In this document: piece by piece, positions 49,990-60,523 of the stretch
Layout of the letters: each line of letters starts with the position of its first letter
How positions within the stretch are numbered: position 1 is the stretch's first letter
DNA from: Bradyrhizobium sp. CIAT3101
GTDB taxonomy: Bacteria; Pseudomonadota; Alphaproteobacteria; Rhizobiales; Xanthobacteraceae
Reading direction: 5' to 3'
NCBI RefSeq assembly: GCF_029714945.1
Contig: NZ_CP121634.1
Location: forward strand, 2,625,001 to 2,689,000
Length of the DNA: 64,000 bases
Program-made: the position numbers and the translations under genes
Notes under the pieces: generated by a model
Seen by the model: the letters and a program-made list of their open reading frames with translations, nothing else
Told to the model about the DNA's origin: nothing
Database searches by the model: none

Positions 49990-50014
49990 CACTGCCGGGC
50001 GATGCCCGGCAGTG
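49990..50014 (+). terminator. Strong hairpin after the CmcJ-like gene
   Basis: CACTGCCGGGC-GAT-GCCCGGCAGTG is a perfect 11-bp stem with a 3-base loop, 14 bases after the stop codon. Only TT follows, so it may terminate with help from Rho or stabilise the 3' end. Confidence 0.55.
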
Positions 50015-50079
50015 TTCCCGGAACCAAATGGAACCGGGCGACGTTGCAGCGCGTGGCAGGGTAAACCGGGAGCGGTGCC

Positions 50080-50394
50080 GTGCGAGCGCAGCCGACGCTA
50101 TTGTTTTGCCTGATCAGTTTTTCGCTTTCTGCATTTTCCGTCGCCCATGCCGAAAGCGGACTTGCCTCATATTATGGATACGGGAAAGCCGGGAGAGGCG
50201 GCGAGCTGACCTGCGCGCACCGGACGCGTCCGTTCGGCAGCGTGATCAAGGTGTCCTATAGCGGCCGCACCATCCAATGCCGCGTCAACGATCGCGGCCC
50301 GTTCATCCGCGGCCGCATCGTCGATCTCTCGGTGCCCGCCGCCCGCGCGCTCGGCATGATGAGCGCAGGCGTGGTGCGGGTCTCGGTGGAATAG
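50080..50394 (+). CDS. Short RlpA-like double-psi beta-barrel protein
   Basis: The protein has 104 residues. GTG start at 50080 with GGGAGCGG upstream. Signal peptide to about residue 25 (AHAESG); no lipobox, so it should be periplasmic or secreted. The barrel is GLASYYGYGKAGRGGELTCA, RPFGSVIKVSY, CRVNDRGPFIRGRIVDLSVP and AARALGM. The cysteines in LTCAHR and TIQCRV could form a disulfide. It is shorter than the RlpA lipoprotein at 29761 and has no linker or SPOR domain. Confidence 0.85.
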   Translation: MRAQPTLLFCLISFSLSAFSVAHAESGLASYYGYGKAGRGGELTCAHRTRPFGSVIKVSYSGRTIQCRVNDRGPFIRGRIVDLSVPAARALGMMSAGVVRVSVE

Positions 50395-50443
50395 CTCTGC
50401 CATCTCGCTATAGTGCCGCCCAAAGCAAGGGGGGAGGGGTGCT

Positions 50444-51613
50444 ATGGCCGGAATCAAGGTTGGACTCGTCGGCTGCGGCTTCGTGTCGGAGCTGCATATG
50501 TATGCGTTCCGGCGCGTCTACGGCGTGGATGTCGAGGTTGCGGCGGTCGCTGCACGCGGCGATCATGTCGTCGAATTTGCCGCCCGTCATAACATCCCGC
50601 GGGTCTATCGCAGCTTTGCAGAATTGATCGCAGACCGCGCGCTCGATGTGATCGACATCTGCACGCCGCCCAATCTCCATGCCGAGATGATCGTCGGAGC
50701 CATGCAAGCGGGCAAGCACGTCATCTGCGAAAAGCCGTTTGCCGGCTATTTCGGTCGTGACGGCGACAAGCAGCCGATCGGCAAGCACGTGCCGAAGGCA
50801 CTGATGTATGAGCGCCTCCTGAAGGAGATGGACGCAACGCGTGCCGCGATCGAGCGCACCGGAAAGCTGTTCATGTATGCCGAGGACTGGATCTACGCGC
50901 CGGCCGTGACCAAGACCGCGGAGATCCTCAAGGCGACGAAAGACAAGATACTGTTCATGAAGGGCGAGGAGAGCCATTCCGGCTCGCACGCGGCGCACGC
51001 CGCGCAATGGGCGATGACCGGTGGCGGCTCGCTGATCCGGATGGGCTGCCATCCGCTCTCGGCCGTGCTCTATCTCAAGCAGGTCGAGGCGAAGGCGCGC
51101 GGCGAGACCATCAAGGTCGCCAGCGTCACCGGCGATGTCGGCAATGTCACGGCCGCGCTGAGGCCGGAGGAGCGAACCTACATCAAGGCCAATCCGGTCG
51201 ATGTCGAGGACTGGGGCACGCTGACGGCGACTTTCTCCGACGGCACCAAGGCCACGGTGTTCTCCGGCGACATGATCATGGGCGGCGTGCGCAACCTGAT
51301 CGAGACCTACACCAGCGGGGGCTCGCTGTTCGCCAACATCACCCCGAACAATCATCTGATGAGCTACCAGACCTCCGAGGAGAAGCTCGCTTCGGTCTAC
51401 ATCACCGAGAAGGTCGACCGCAAAACCGGCTGGCAATATGTCTGCCTCGAGGAAGAATGGACGCGCGGCTATCTCCAGGAGATCCAGGATTTCATGGAAT
51501 GCGCGGCCACGGGACGGCAGCCGCTGTCGGATCTCGCGCTGGCCTATGAGACCATCAAGGTGAACTATGCCGGCTATTGGGCGGCGGAAGAGGGACGGCG
51601 CGTGGTGCTGTAG
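50444..51613 (+). CDS. Gfo/Idh/MocA-family oxidoreductase
   Basis: The protein has 389 residues. GGGGGGAGGGG precedes the ATG. Rossmann part: IKVGLVGCGFVSELHMYAF, DVIDICTPPNLHAEMIVGAM, and the family's HVICEKPFAGY. C-terminal domain: MGCHPLSAVLYLKQVEAKA, with a His in the usual catalytic-segment position. It is probably an NAD(P)-dependent oxidation of a sugar, cyclitol or sugar-acid. It precedes small genes, and the CUT2 sugar transporter lies 2.7 kb on, so a sugar substrate is plausible but not demonstrated. Confidence 0.88.
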   Translation: MAGIKVGLVGCGFVSELHMYAFRRVYGVDVEVAAVAARGDHVVEFAARHNIPRVYRSFAELIADRALDVIDICTPPNLHAEMIVGAMQAGKHVICEKPFAGYFGRDGDKQPIGKHVPKALMYERLLKEMDATRAAIERTGKLFMYAEDWIYAPAVTKTAEILKATKDKILFMKGEESHSGSHAAHAAQWAMTGGGSLIRMGCHPLSAVLYLKQVEAKARGETIKVASVTGDVGNVTAALRPEERTYIKANPVDVEDWGTLTATFSDGTKATVFSGDMIMGGVRNLIETYTSGGSLFANITPNNHLMSYQTSEEKLASVYITEKVDRKTGWQYVCLEEEWTRGYLQEIQDFMECAATGRQPLSDLALAYETIKVNYAGYWAAEEGRRVVL

Positions 51614-51650
51614 GACGCCGCCGCGCGTTCGCCGCCATCGATCTTTCCAC

Positions 51651-51737
51651 CTACCAGGCTCCGACAACCATCATCACGGCAATGGTCAGGCAGGAGAGGC
51701 AGGCAATCGACGCAGTATAGAATTCGGGCGTATTCAA
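51651..51737 (-). CDS. 28-residue membrane micropeptide (TTG start)
   Basis: AGGAGG lies 5 bases before TTG 51737. The protein is MNTPEFYTASIACLSCLTIA plus VMMVVGAW: one hydrophobic helix with a CLSC cysteine pair, acidic N-terminus. It converges with the Gfo/Idh gene. No sequence family is known to me. The excellent ribosome binding site and strict single-helix layout argue for a real gene. Confidence 0.6.
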   Translation of the reverse strand: MNTPEFYTASIACLSCLTIAVMMVVGAW

Positions 51738-51789
51738 TGTTGCCTCCTGGAAATGTGCGGCTTTCCAAGATACCGGTGCCGTGGCGTGA

Positions 51790-51969
51790 TTATTCCCTCG
51801 CCCGCTTCAAGTCGGCGTCGTGTTGCGGGTCCATCCCATCGGGATCGGTGGGTTCGTCGTCCGGCAGAAATTGTTTTGGATGTTTGCGCGTGAGCAGAAG
51901 CTGCTTGCGCATCTCTGCAAGGCGCGCGCGGCAGTACTCCTTGTAGAGCAATTCGAATATGGCGGGCAT
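51790..51969 (-). CDS. Small hypothetical protein (59 residues)
   Basis: The ATG at 51969 has GGGGGTG 4 bases upstream; an earlier in-frame ATG at 51981 lies too close to that site. The protein starts MPAIFELLYKEYCRARLAEM, then a basic helix RKQLLLTRKHPK and an acidic tail rich in Asp/Pro (DDEPTDPDGMDP). It is soluble, helical then disordered. No family recognised. Probably cotranscribed with the 28-codon gene 52 bases on. Confidence 0.65.
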   Translation of the reverse strand: MPAIFELLYKEYCRARLAEMRKQLLLTRKHPKQFLPDDEPTDPDGMDPQHDADLKRARE

Positions 51970-52542
51970 GGTCACCCCCATCGCTGGAATTCACGATCTG
52001 AGACCGTCTGATCCGCGCTGGACGGCTTCGAAAGCCAGTGTTGCCGGTTAAGCCAACCTGAGGCGACTGGCTGATCTGCTTGTACGTAGGAAATGAAGCA
52101 GCACTAATTATCCAGATCACATTCTAGAAGATTTTTGTTTCAATAAGACTTCGTTTCACAACCTGTGCGGTTGCCCCGGCGGTCGAAAATCCAACTACAG
52201 CGCGAAAGCAATGACCTTTGGATGCAGACGGCGCCGGCTACAACGGCATGAGCGCGGAGCGCGCTCTCTTATCGTCCCCTGGAGGGCAGGACTATCGCAT
52301 GTGAGAGTGATTTCCCTGCGGCCATCCTTCGAGACGCCCGCTTTGGGCGGGCTCCTCAGGATGAGGACGGAGTGTGCGGCAACTGTCTGGAAGGGCTCGG
52401 GTGCCGATTAGCCTCACCCTGAGGAGACCGCGGAGCGGTCGTCTCGAAGGGCGAGGCGCGTGCTCACTTCGTTCCAAAAGACCAGATGCGATTGCCCTGC
52501 CTGAAAGGGGAGGCTGGGAGCAAGCCGGCGCGAGCTGTATCT
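51970..52542. other. Intergenic stretch with A/T-rich part and repeat
   Basis: This stretch is 573 bases long. From about 52090 to 52150 it is A/T-rich (TTAT..., TTTTTGTTTCAATAAG) and may hold the promoter of the small gene to the left. Unit A repeat occupies 52317-52457. No gene is evident in it. Confidence 0.5.
52317..52457. repeat. Palindromic repeat element (unit A, copy 3)
   Basis: GGCCATCCTTCGAGACGCCC...CTCCTCAGGATGAGG on the left and CCTCACCCTGAGGAG...GTCTCGAAGGGCGAGGC on the right form an imperfect inverted repeat, with local hairpins such as GCCCGC-TTTG-GGCGGGC and GACCGCGGAGCGGTC. Same family as 24177-24283 and 26131-26256. Confidence 0.85.
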
Positions 52543-53853
52543 CTACGTCCCGTAGGTCGAGCCCTTCGGTAGCGGAAACACGGGATCCTGGGTGCGGATG
52601 TTGGTCGGCCACACCACGGAGATGTGCTCGCCGGCGTTCTGCATCACCACCGGCGTCGAACGTTCATTCTGGCCGGAGAGCGGCGTGCCCGGCGGGAAGA
52701 ATTTCACGCCGTAGCCCTGGATGGTGCCGCCGGGTGGGATGTCGACATCGAGCGCCGCCTTGCGAATGGCCTCCGGCTCGAAGCTGCCGTACTTTTCCTT
52801 CGCCACCGGCAGCACGTTGTTGAGCAGCACCCAGGTCTGATTGAAACCCATCGAGCAGTGCGGCGGCACGTCGGTGGCGCCGGTCTTGGCCTGGTAGCGC
52901 GTCACCATGGTCTTGATCAGATCACCCATGCCGGGTGCGAGCTTCGACGGATCGAGCAGCTGCGCCGGCACCGGATCGATGTTGCAGAAATTGTCGATGT
53001 CGGCGCCGAAGGTCGTGCGCAGCTTGTCGAGCTGGCTGTAGCCGGCGCCGGCGCCGAACAGCATCTTGAAGCGGAGGCCGCTCTCGCGCGCCTGGCGCAG
53101 AAACAGGGTGATGTCGGGGTTGTAGCCGGCGTGCGAGATCACGTCGACCTTGGCGCGCTTGAGCTTGGTCACGAGCACGGAGAGATCGGGCGCCGAGGCC
53201 GAATAGCCCTCGCGCAGCACCACCTGGATGCCGGCCTCCTTGGCATAGGCCTCGTCAGCCGCGGCGACGCCGACGCCATAGGGACCGTCCTCGTGGATCA
53301 GCGCGACCCTGACGTCCTTCGGCTCCATGCCGAGCTTGCCCTTGGCGTGCTCGGCGAGAAATCCCGCAAACGCCTGGCCGTACTGGTCGGAGTGAATCTG
53401 CGCGCGAAACACATATTGCAGGTTCTTGTCCTTGAACACGGCGGTCGAGACCGCGGTCGTGATCCAGAGGATCTTCTTCTGCTGTTCGACCTTCGCCGCC
53501 ATCGGCACGGCATGCGCGCTGGAATAGACGCCGTTGATGATGTCGATCTTTTCCTGGCTGATCAGGCGCTCGGCCTCGTTGATGGCGACGTCGGCCTTGC
53601 TTTGGGAGTCGGCGGGGACGGGCACGATCTTGGTCTTGCCGCCGATGCCGCCCTTCTCGTTGACGAGATCGATGGCGATCTGCGCGCCGACCGAGGAGGC
53701 GACCGAGCCGCCCGCGGCGAATGGTCCGGTGAGATCGTAGATCAGGCCAATGCGCAAATTCTCGGCCTGCGCCTGGGCCCGGGTCCAATCGAGGCTGAGT
53801 GTGGCGGCGGCAGCCGCCGTACCCTTCAGCAGCTGCCTGCGTGAAGTCGGCAT
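52543..53853 (-). CDS. Liv-type ABC transporter substrate-binding protein, orphan
   Basis: The protein has 436 residues. The start at 53853 has GGAGGGAGGG upstream. A twin-arginine-like leader (TSRRQLLKG) and AAAAATLSLDWTRAQAQ precede the mature protein. LRIGLIYDLTGPFAAGGS, IHEDGPYGVGV, HAGYNPDITLFLRQARESG and GQNERSTPVV match the 12411-13721 protein along the whole chain; the length is identical. It is therefore a diverged paralogue, but no livGFHM genes are beside it. It may use the transporter at 13737-17116. The ligand is unknown. Confidence 0.9.
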   Translation of the reverse strand: MPTSRRQLLKGTAAAAATLSLDWTRAQAQAENLRIGLIYDLTGPFAAGGSVASSVGAQIAIDLVNEKGGIGGKTKIVPVPADSQSKADVAINEAERLISQEKIDIINGVYSSAHAVPMAAKVEQQKKILWITTAVSTAVFKDKNLQYVFRAQIHSDQYGQAFAGFLAEHAKGKLGMEPKDVRVALIHEDGPYGVGVAAADEAYAKEAGIQVVLREGYSASAPDLSVLVTKLKRAKVDVISHAGYNPDITLFLRQARESGLRFKMLFGAGAGYSQLDKLRTTFGADIDNFCNIDPVPAQLLDPSKLAPGMGDLIKTMVTRYQAKTGATDVPPHCSMGFNQTWVLLNNVLPVAKEKYGSFEPEAIRKAALDVDIPPGGTIQGYGVKFFPPGTPLSGQNERSTPVVMQNAGEHISVVWPTNIRTQDPVFPLPKGSTYGT

Positions 53854-54306
53854 CCTATCCCTCCCTCCGCTCAGTCGTTTGCGACTGGCTGTATATTTTT
53901 CCGCGAGTATTTGAAGGGCATGCATGAAAGTCAACATGCGCCGCACCAGGCAATTCGGACGCGCAGCCGACCATGATCGCGACGGCATTTTTCCCTGAGT
54001 ATCATTCTTTTTGCGCTGCGCCGTGCTTTGGTTCGCAATCATTCGATTGCGCTGCATCAGGCCGGACGCCAACATCCGCTTGTCGTGCGTGTGCTTTCAG
54101 CGTCGCCCGGCACTTCATCGTCTCCCGCAATTGTGATGGTTTCGTTCCCGCGCTTTCGCCGCAGGCCTGACTGGCGGCAGCCATTCGGCTTGTGCGCATC
54201 GGAGGTTGCGTGCCATCCTAGCGGCGCAAATTGCACGGGAAGCCCAATTCCCGGCTTGGCCATTGCGCCGCGTTAAGGGTGGAAACAAAAGCTCAGGAGA
54301 AGAGAC
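53854..54306. other. Intergenic region between divergent binding-protein genes
   Basis: This 453-base stretch has no gene with acceptable coding signals. The last 25 bases carry the AGGAGAAG ribosome binding site of the sugar operon. Both flanking genes are transcribed away from here, so it must contain two promoters, but I see no clear consensus sites. Confidence 0.55.
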
Positions 54307-55437
54307 ATGGTGTGGACGCTTCGTTTTGCGGGGCTCGCTTGCGTTGGCCTGTTGCTGTCCCCGGTCAGTGCCTTGGCAGGGCCGAAAGTGGTGTCCGGTC
54401 CGGGCGCCGATCCGGGTTGCTTCAAGCCCTGGTCTGCCCAAACCAAGTTTTTCCAATGGGACAAGAAGCCCGGTCCCTACAAGATCGCGCTCGTCAACGG
54501 CTTCGTCGGCAACACCTGGCGCATCCAGATGGTGAAGACCGCAAAGGCCTTCGCCTCGCAGCCGGGCATCAAGGAGAACATCAAGGAGTTCAAGGTCGTC
54601 TCGACCGGCACCGATGTTGCAGCGCAACTCGGCGCGATGGAGGACTTCATCAATCAGGGTTTTGACGCCATCGTCACCATCGCAGTGGCTCCCGATGGCT
54701 TCGACCGCATTATCCGTCTTGCCGACAAGAACAACGTGGTCGTGGTCCCCTTCGACAACGTCCTGGATACCGACAAGGTGATGATGGTCAACGAGGACCA
54801 GAAGGAAATGGGCCGCATGTCGGCGAAGTGGCTGATCGACGAGAGCGGCAAGAAGGCGGGCGACATCCTCGAAGTCCGCGGCCTGCCGGGCAATTCGGTC
54901 GACCGTGACCGCCATCTCGGCTTCCGCGAGGTCATGGAAGCGCCGGGCAACAGCTTCAAGATCACCGAAGTGGTCGGCAATTGGGATACCGGCACCTCGC
55001 AGAAGGTGACGGCGGACGCGCTCGCGGTGCACGGCCATTTCGACGGCGTGTTCACGCAAGGCGGCTCGGACGGCACTGTGCAGGCGATGATGGCGGCGAA
55101 GCATCCCTTCGTCCCGATGTCGGGTGAGGGCGAGAACGAGTACCGCAAGCAGATCGCCGATCACGCCAAGGACGGGCTCAAGGGCATGTCCTACGGCCAG
55201 TCTCCGGCGCTGGTCGCCATCGCCACCAAGGCGGCGATCTCCGCGCTGCAGGGCAATGTGATGCCGCAGCTGATCTCGATCCCGATCCCGGTCGCGACCT
55301 ACAAGGACCTGAAGCCCGGCACCAATTTCTGGCCGGACCTCAACGCAAACTTCTTCGCGCCGAACCAGTTCGCGCCCTGCGGCGTCAACTTCACGGCGCC
55401 GGAGATCATGTCGCAGAGCGAGAAGAACACCCAGTGA
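54307..55437 (+). CDS. CUT2-family sugar ABC transporter substrate-binding protein
   Basis: The protein has 376 residues. AGGAGAAG precedes the ATG. Signal peptide ends near VSALAGP. Ribose-binding-like fold: YKIALVNGFVGNTWRIQMVK, INQGFDAIVTIAVAPDGFDR, VVVPFDNVLDTDKVMMVNED, and FDGVFTQGGSDGTVQAMMAA. It differs from simple RbsB by an N-terminal extension of about 50 residues (PGADPGCFKPWSAQTKFFQW) with a cysteine, and a C-terminal cysteine at APCGVNF that could pair with it. First gene of a complete operon; a hairpin separates it from the ATPase gene. Confidence 0.88.
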   Translation: MVWTLRFAGLACVGLLLSPVSALAGPKVVSGPGADPGCFKPWSAQTKFFQWDKKPGPYKIALVNGFVGNTWRIQMVKTAKAFASQPGIKENIKEFKVVSTGTDVAAQLGAMEDFINQGFDAIVTIAVAPDGFDRIIRLADKNNVVVVPFDNVLDTDKVMMVNEDQKEMGRMSAKWLIDESGKKAGDILEVRGLPGNSVDRDRHLGFREVMEAPGNSFKITEVVGNWDTGTSQKVTADALAVHGHFDGVFTQGGSDGTVQAMMAAKHPFVPMSGEGENEYRKQIADHAKDGLKGMSYGQSPALVAIATKAAISALQGNVMPQLISIPIPVATYKDLKPGTNFWPDLNANFFAPNQFAPCGVNFTAPEIMSQSEKNTQ

Positions 55438-55459
55438 GCCTGCTGGAGATGCCCTGGTT

Positions 55460-55483
55460 GCGGCCCGGCAGTTGCCGGGCCGC
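55460..55483 (+). promoter_or_regulatory. Intercistronic hairpin after the binding-protein gene
   Basis: GCGGCCCGGCA-GT-TGCCGGGCCGC is a perfect 11-bp stem with a 2-base loop, between the binding-protein and ATPase genes, without a T-run. Such hairpins commonly protect the upstream message and let the binding protein be made in excess. Confidence 0.6.
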
Positions 55484-55510
55484 CGCTGCGTGAGCCCGCC
55501 AGAGCCCGCC

Positions 55511-57050
<1,540 letters not shown>

Positions 57051-57058
<8 letters not shown>

Positions 57059-58163
57059 CGATATCGCCATCAGGGTTCGTCAGAACATCGGCATCGTCAC
57101 CGCCGTTCTGTTGTTCTCGATTCTTTATCTGCTCTACAACCTCGCCCACCCCAAGGGCTTCTCATCGGCGGTTCTGGTGCAGAACGGCGACGAGATCTTC
57201 GCGCTTGCCATGCTGGCGATGGCCCAGACCGTGCCGGTGCTGGCATCAGGGCTGGACCTTTCCGTGGGCGCCGTCATGACCATGGTCGGATGTTTCGCGA
57301 GCTATCTGCTTACGGGGGCGGCCGGCGGCACGCCGCTGCATCTCGATATCTTCGGCCTGCATCTCGGCCTCGGCACCTTTCCCGGCGGTGTCGGTGGCAT
57401 CCTGCTCGGCATCGTCGTGTGTCTTGCGACCGGCGCGCTGGCCGGCTTCATCAATGGCTGCGTCGTCGTCTATGGGCGCATCCAGCCGATCATCGCGACG
57501 CTCGCGACCGGCGCGGTCTATATCGGCATTGCGCTGTTCCTGCGGCCGACGCCGGGCGGCAAGATCGACGAGGATCTCAACTGGGCGCTGACCAATTCGC
57601 TCGGGGATTTCGCCGCGACCGTCCATATCTTCGATGATGGCGCGGCGCCCTGGTTTGCGCCGGTGGCCTGGATCCCGGTGCCGTTCGTGCTGCTCGCCCT
57701 GATCGCGCTGCTGGTCTGGGTGCCGTTCCGCCGCTCCGTGCTGGGTCGCGCCGTCTATGCGGTCGGCTCGGCCGAGGGCGCCGCCTACATGTCCGGCCTG
57801 CCGATCGATCGCGCCAAGATCGCAGCCTTCACGCTCGCCGGCTTCTTCGCCGGCTGTGGCGGACTTTTTCTCGCCATCCAGACCTCCTCGGGCAATGCCG
57901 ACATCCCGCAGGCCGGCGCCTATACGCTCAACTCCGTCGCCTCCGTCGTGATCGGTGGGACGTCGCTGCTCGGCGGGACCGGCAGCGCGATCGGCTCGAT
58001 CTTCGGCGCCATGGTCCTGCGCGTCATCTCGTTCTTCTTCCGTATCTTCGACATCGCGCCGTTGTTGCAACCGCTGTTCGAGGGTCTGATCCTGCTGGCG
58101 GCGGTCAGCATCGGCGCGCTCGGCGTGCTGCGCGTCAAGAATACGCTGGAGCTGTTTCGATGA
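57051..58163 (+). CDS. CUT2 sugar ABC transporter permease
   Basis: The protein has 370 residues, about ten helices, longer than RbsC (321) because of a loop at about residues 85-120 and another near 180-195. AMAQTVPVLASGLDLSVGAV and the C-terminal AGAYTLNSVASVVIGGTSLLGG are the RbsC-family signatures. It is one of two different permease subunits, so the channel is a heterodimer. Confidence 0.9.
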
Positions 58164-59119
58164 GTTCGGCCTCACTCAGTCTCTCGCGCGACGACCGTCC
58201 GATCCTGATCGCGGCGCTGTTCATCCTCGTCATCCTGGTGGCGGGTACGATCTATACGTTTGCCCGCTTCGGCAGCGCGCCGCTGCTGTCGCCGACCTAT
58301 CTGCTGCAGCAGCTCCAGATCGGCGCCTTCCTCGGCATCGTCGCCGCCGGGATGATGATGGTGATCCTGATCGCGCAGATCGATCTGTCGGTGCCGTGGA
58401 CGCTGGCCGCGGCCGCCATGATGGCGACGTCGATCGGCGGACCGCTCGCCATTCCGGTCGGGCTCGGCGTCGGGCTGCTGGTCGGTCTCATCAACGGCAT
58501 CGGGGTTGCGTATCTGCGCGTGCCCTCGATGATCTTCACGCTCGGCGTCAACGCGGTGATGCGCGGGCTGATGGTGGCGCACACCGGCGGCTACGCCCCG
58601 CAGACCGCCGCCACCGATCTGATGCGGATGCTTGCCGGCGACCGCACGCTCGGCATCCCCAACGCCTTGTTCGTCTGGATCGCCGTGTCGGTGGTCGTCA
58701 CGATTGTTCTTCAGCGCACGACGCTTGGCCGCTACGTCTATGCCATCGGCAACAAGGAGGCGGCCGCGTATCTCGCCGGCGTCGACACCCGCCGTATCAC
58801 CGTGATCTGCTTCGTCCTCTGCGGCCTCGCCGCCGCACTCGCCGGCGTTCTGCTCGCCGGCTATTCCACCAAGGCCTATCAGGGCATGGGGGATGCCTAT
58901 CTGCTGCCGTCGATCGCGGCGGTGGTGATCGGCGGCACCAACATCCTCGGCGGCCGTGGCCGCTATCTCGGGACGCTGATCGGCGTCGTGTTGATCGTGC
59001 TGCTCAACAGCGTGCTGTCGATCATGGACATGCCCGAGGCCGGCCGCCAGGTGATCTACGGCCTCGTCATCATCTTCATGCTGCTGGTCTACGGCCGCGG
59101 CGAACGCGTCACGAGCTGA
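58160..59119 (+). CDS. CUT2 sugar ABC transporter permease
   Basis: The protein has 319 residues, about eight to ten helices. The start overlaps the previous stop (ATGA). Core: IVAAGMMMVILIAQIDLSVP (RbsC signature), YVYAIGNKEAAAYLAGVDTR coupling loop, and YLLPSIAAVVIGGTNILGGR. It pairs with the upstream permease. The last gene of the operon; it converges with the MocR gene 15 bases beyond. Confidence 0.9.
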   Translation: MSSASLSLSRDDRPILIAALFILVILVAGTIYTFARFGSAPLLSPTYLLQQLQIGAFLGIVAAGMMMVILIAQIDLSVPWTLAAAAMMATSIGGPLAIPVGLGVGLLVGLINGIGVAYLRVPSMIFTLGVNAVMRGLMVAHTGGYAPQTAATDLMRMLAGDRTLGIPNALFVWIAVSVVVTIVLQRTTLGRYVYAIGNKEAAAYLAGVDTRRITVICFVLCGLAAALAGVLLAGYSTKAYQGMGDAYLLPSIAAVVIGGTNILGGRGRYLGTLIGVVLIVLLNSVLSIMDMPEAGRQVIYGLVIIFMLLVYGRGERVTS

Positions 59120-59134
59120 CGCTACACCAATGGA

Positions 59135-60523
59135 TCAGAGAAACGGCGACGCCAGGGCCGGAGTTTCGACCAGCGCGTGAGCGGCGTATTCGAGCGCGGA
59201 TCTGATCTGCGCGCGGTTTGAAGGGCCGCAGATGCAGACTCTCACGGCCTCGGGAGGCAGATCGCTCACGACAAAGGCGTCGCTTGCGACCACGCCAATG
59301 CCGGTCTGGCGCATATGCTCCACGAAAGCCGAGCGCCGCCAGGGCGTGGGCAGCGCGACCCACAGGTTGAAGCTCAGGGGATCGCCGCGATAGGATCCCT
59401 TGGGCAGGATTTCGGCGGCGAGCTTCTGCCGCGCCGAAGTCTCCGCGCGGATGAACCGCAACATCGTGTCCGCGGTGCCGTCTTCGATCCAGCGCGTCGC
59501 GATCGCCACGGTGAGGGGGGACGCCATCACGGTCGCCGACCTCAGCGCAGAGGCAAACGGCCAGGCCGAGCGCGTATCGGGCACGACGACGTAGGCGGTG
59601 CGCAGGCCCGCTCCGATGCATTTCGCCAGTCCCGCGACGTGCCAGGTCAGATCGGGCGCGATCGCGGCGAAGGGCGCGTGGCCGTGGCCGTGCTCGGGAA
59701 TGAAGCCGTAAGCATCGTCCTCGATGATCGGGAGCTTGAAGCGTCGCGCGATCGCGACGATCTCGCGCCGTCGCGAATCCGGAATCGTCAGCGTGGTCGG
59801 ATTCTGCAGCGTCGGATTGAGGTAGATGGCCTTGGGCTTCAGCTTCTTGCAGGCATCGGTCAGCGCCTGCGGCTCGATGCCGTCGTCATCCATCGGCAGG
59901 CCGACGAGGGTGATGCCGAGCTGCGCGGCGATGGACCTGATGCCGGGATAGGTGATGGCCTCGCACAGCACCACCTCGCCTGATTTCGCAAGGATCGAGA
60001 GAATGCCGAGCAGCGCCGGATGTGCCCCCGGCGAGACGAAGATGCGGCTCTGCGCTGGCACCAGCGCACGGCGGCCGAGCCAGCTCGAGGCGGCATCCTT
60101 GTCGGCCTGCGTGCCGCCGAAGCCCTGGTAGCGCAGCAACGAGGCGATGTCGCGCAGCACATGTTCGGCGCCGGCCTGCATGCGCTCGATCAGTTCGGGA
60201 TCATCGGGCTCGGGCGGCAGGTTCATCGACAGGTCGACGGGACGAGGCGGGAAGCTCGTCGCCGAGCGACGCGGTCGCGGCTTGTCGCGCACGAAGGTTC
60301 CCTGTCCGACCTTCGATTCGATCAGCCCGCGCTTCTGGGCTTCGACATAGCCGCGCGCGACGGTCGTGAAATCGACATCGAGGCGCTTGGCGAGTTTGCG
60401 CTGTGGCGGCAGGCGATCGCCGATCACGAGCCGTCCGGCCGCGATATCGTCGGCAATCGCATCTGCAATCGCGAGATAGCGCGGCTTGTCGCTGTTCGAT
60501 AGGTCGGGTCGCCAGTCGGCCAT
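59135..60523 (-). CDS. MocR-family regulator (GntR winged helix + aminotransferase-like domain)
   Basis: The protein has 462 residues. Residues 10-75 are a GntR helix-turn-helix: YLAIADAIADDIAAGRLVIG, RLPPQRKLAKRLDVDFTTV, ARGYVEAQKRGLIESKVGQG. Residues 110-450 have the fold-type I aminotransferase domain: SPGAHPALLGIL, LNPTLQNPTTLTI, IIEDDAYGFIPE and AGLAKCIGAGLRTAYV, whose lysine would bind PLP. MocR proteins sense an amine, amino acid or vitamer and control neighbours. It is divergent from the Nit1C operon and convergent with the sugar operon, so it may regulate itself or the nitrilase operon; this is inference. Confidence 0.88.
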   Translation of the reverse strand: MADWRPDLSNSDKPRYLAIADAIADDIAAGRLVIGDRLPPQRKLAKRLDVDFTTVARGYVEAQKRGLIESKVGQGTFVRDKPRPRRSATSFPPRPVDLSMNLPPEPDDPELIERMQAGAEHVLRDIASLLRYQGFGGTQADKDAASSWLGRRALVPAQSRIFVSPGAHPALLGILSILAKSGEVVLCEAITYPGIRSIAAQLGITLVGLPMDDDGIEPQALTDACKKLKPKAIYLNPTLQNPTTLTIPDSRRREIVAIARRFKLPIIEDDAYGFIPEHGHGHAPFAAIAPDLTWHVAGLAKCIGAGLRTAYVVVPDTRSAWPFASALRSATVMASPLTVAIATRWIEDGTADTMLRFIRAETSARQKLAAEILPKGSYRGDPLSFNLWVALPTPWRRSAFVEHMRQTGIGVVASDAFVVSDLPPEAVRVCICGPSNRAQIRSALEYAAHALVETPALASPFL

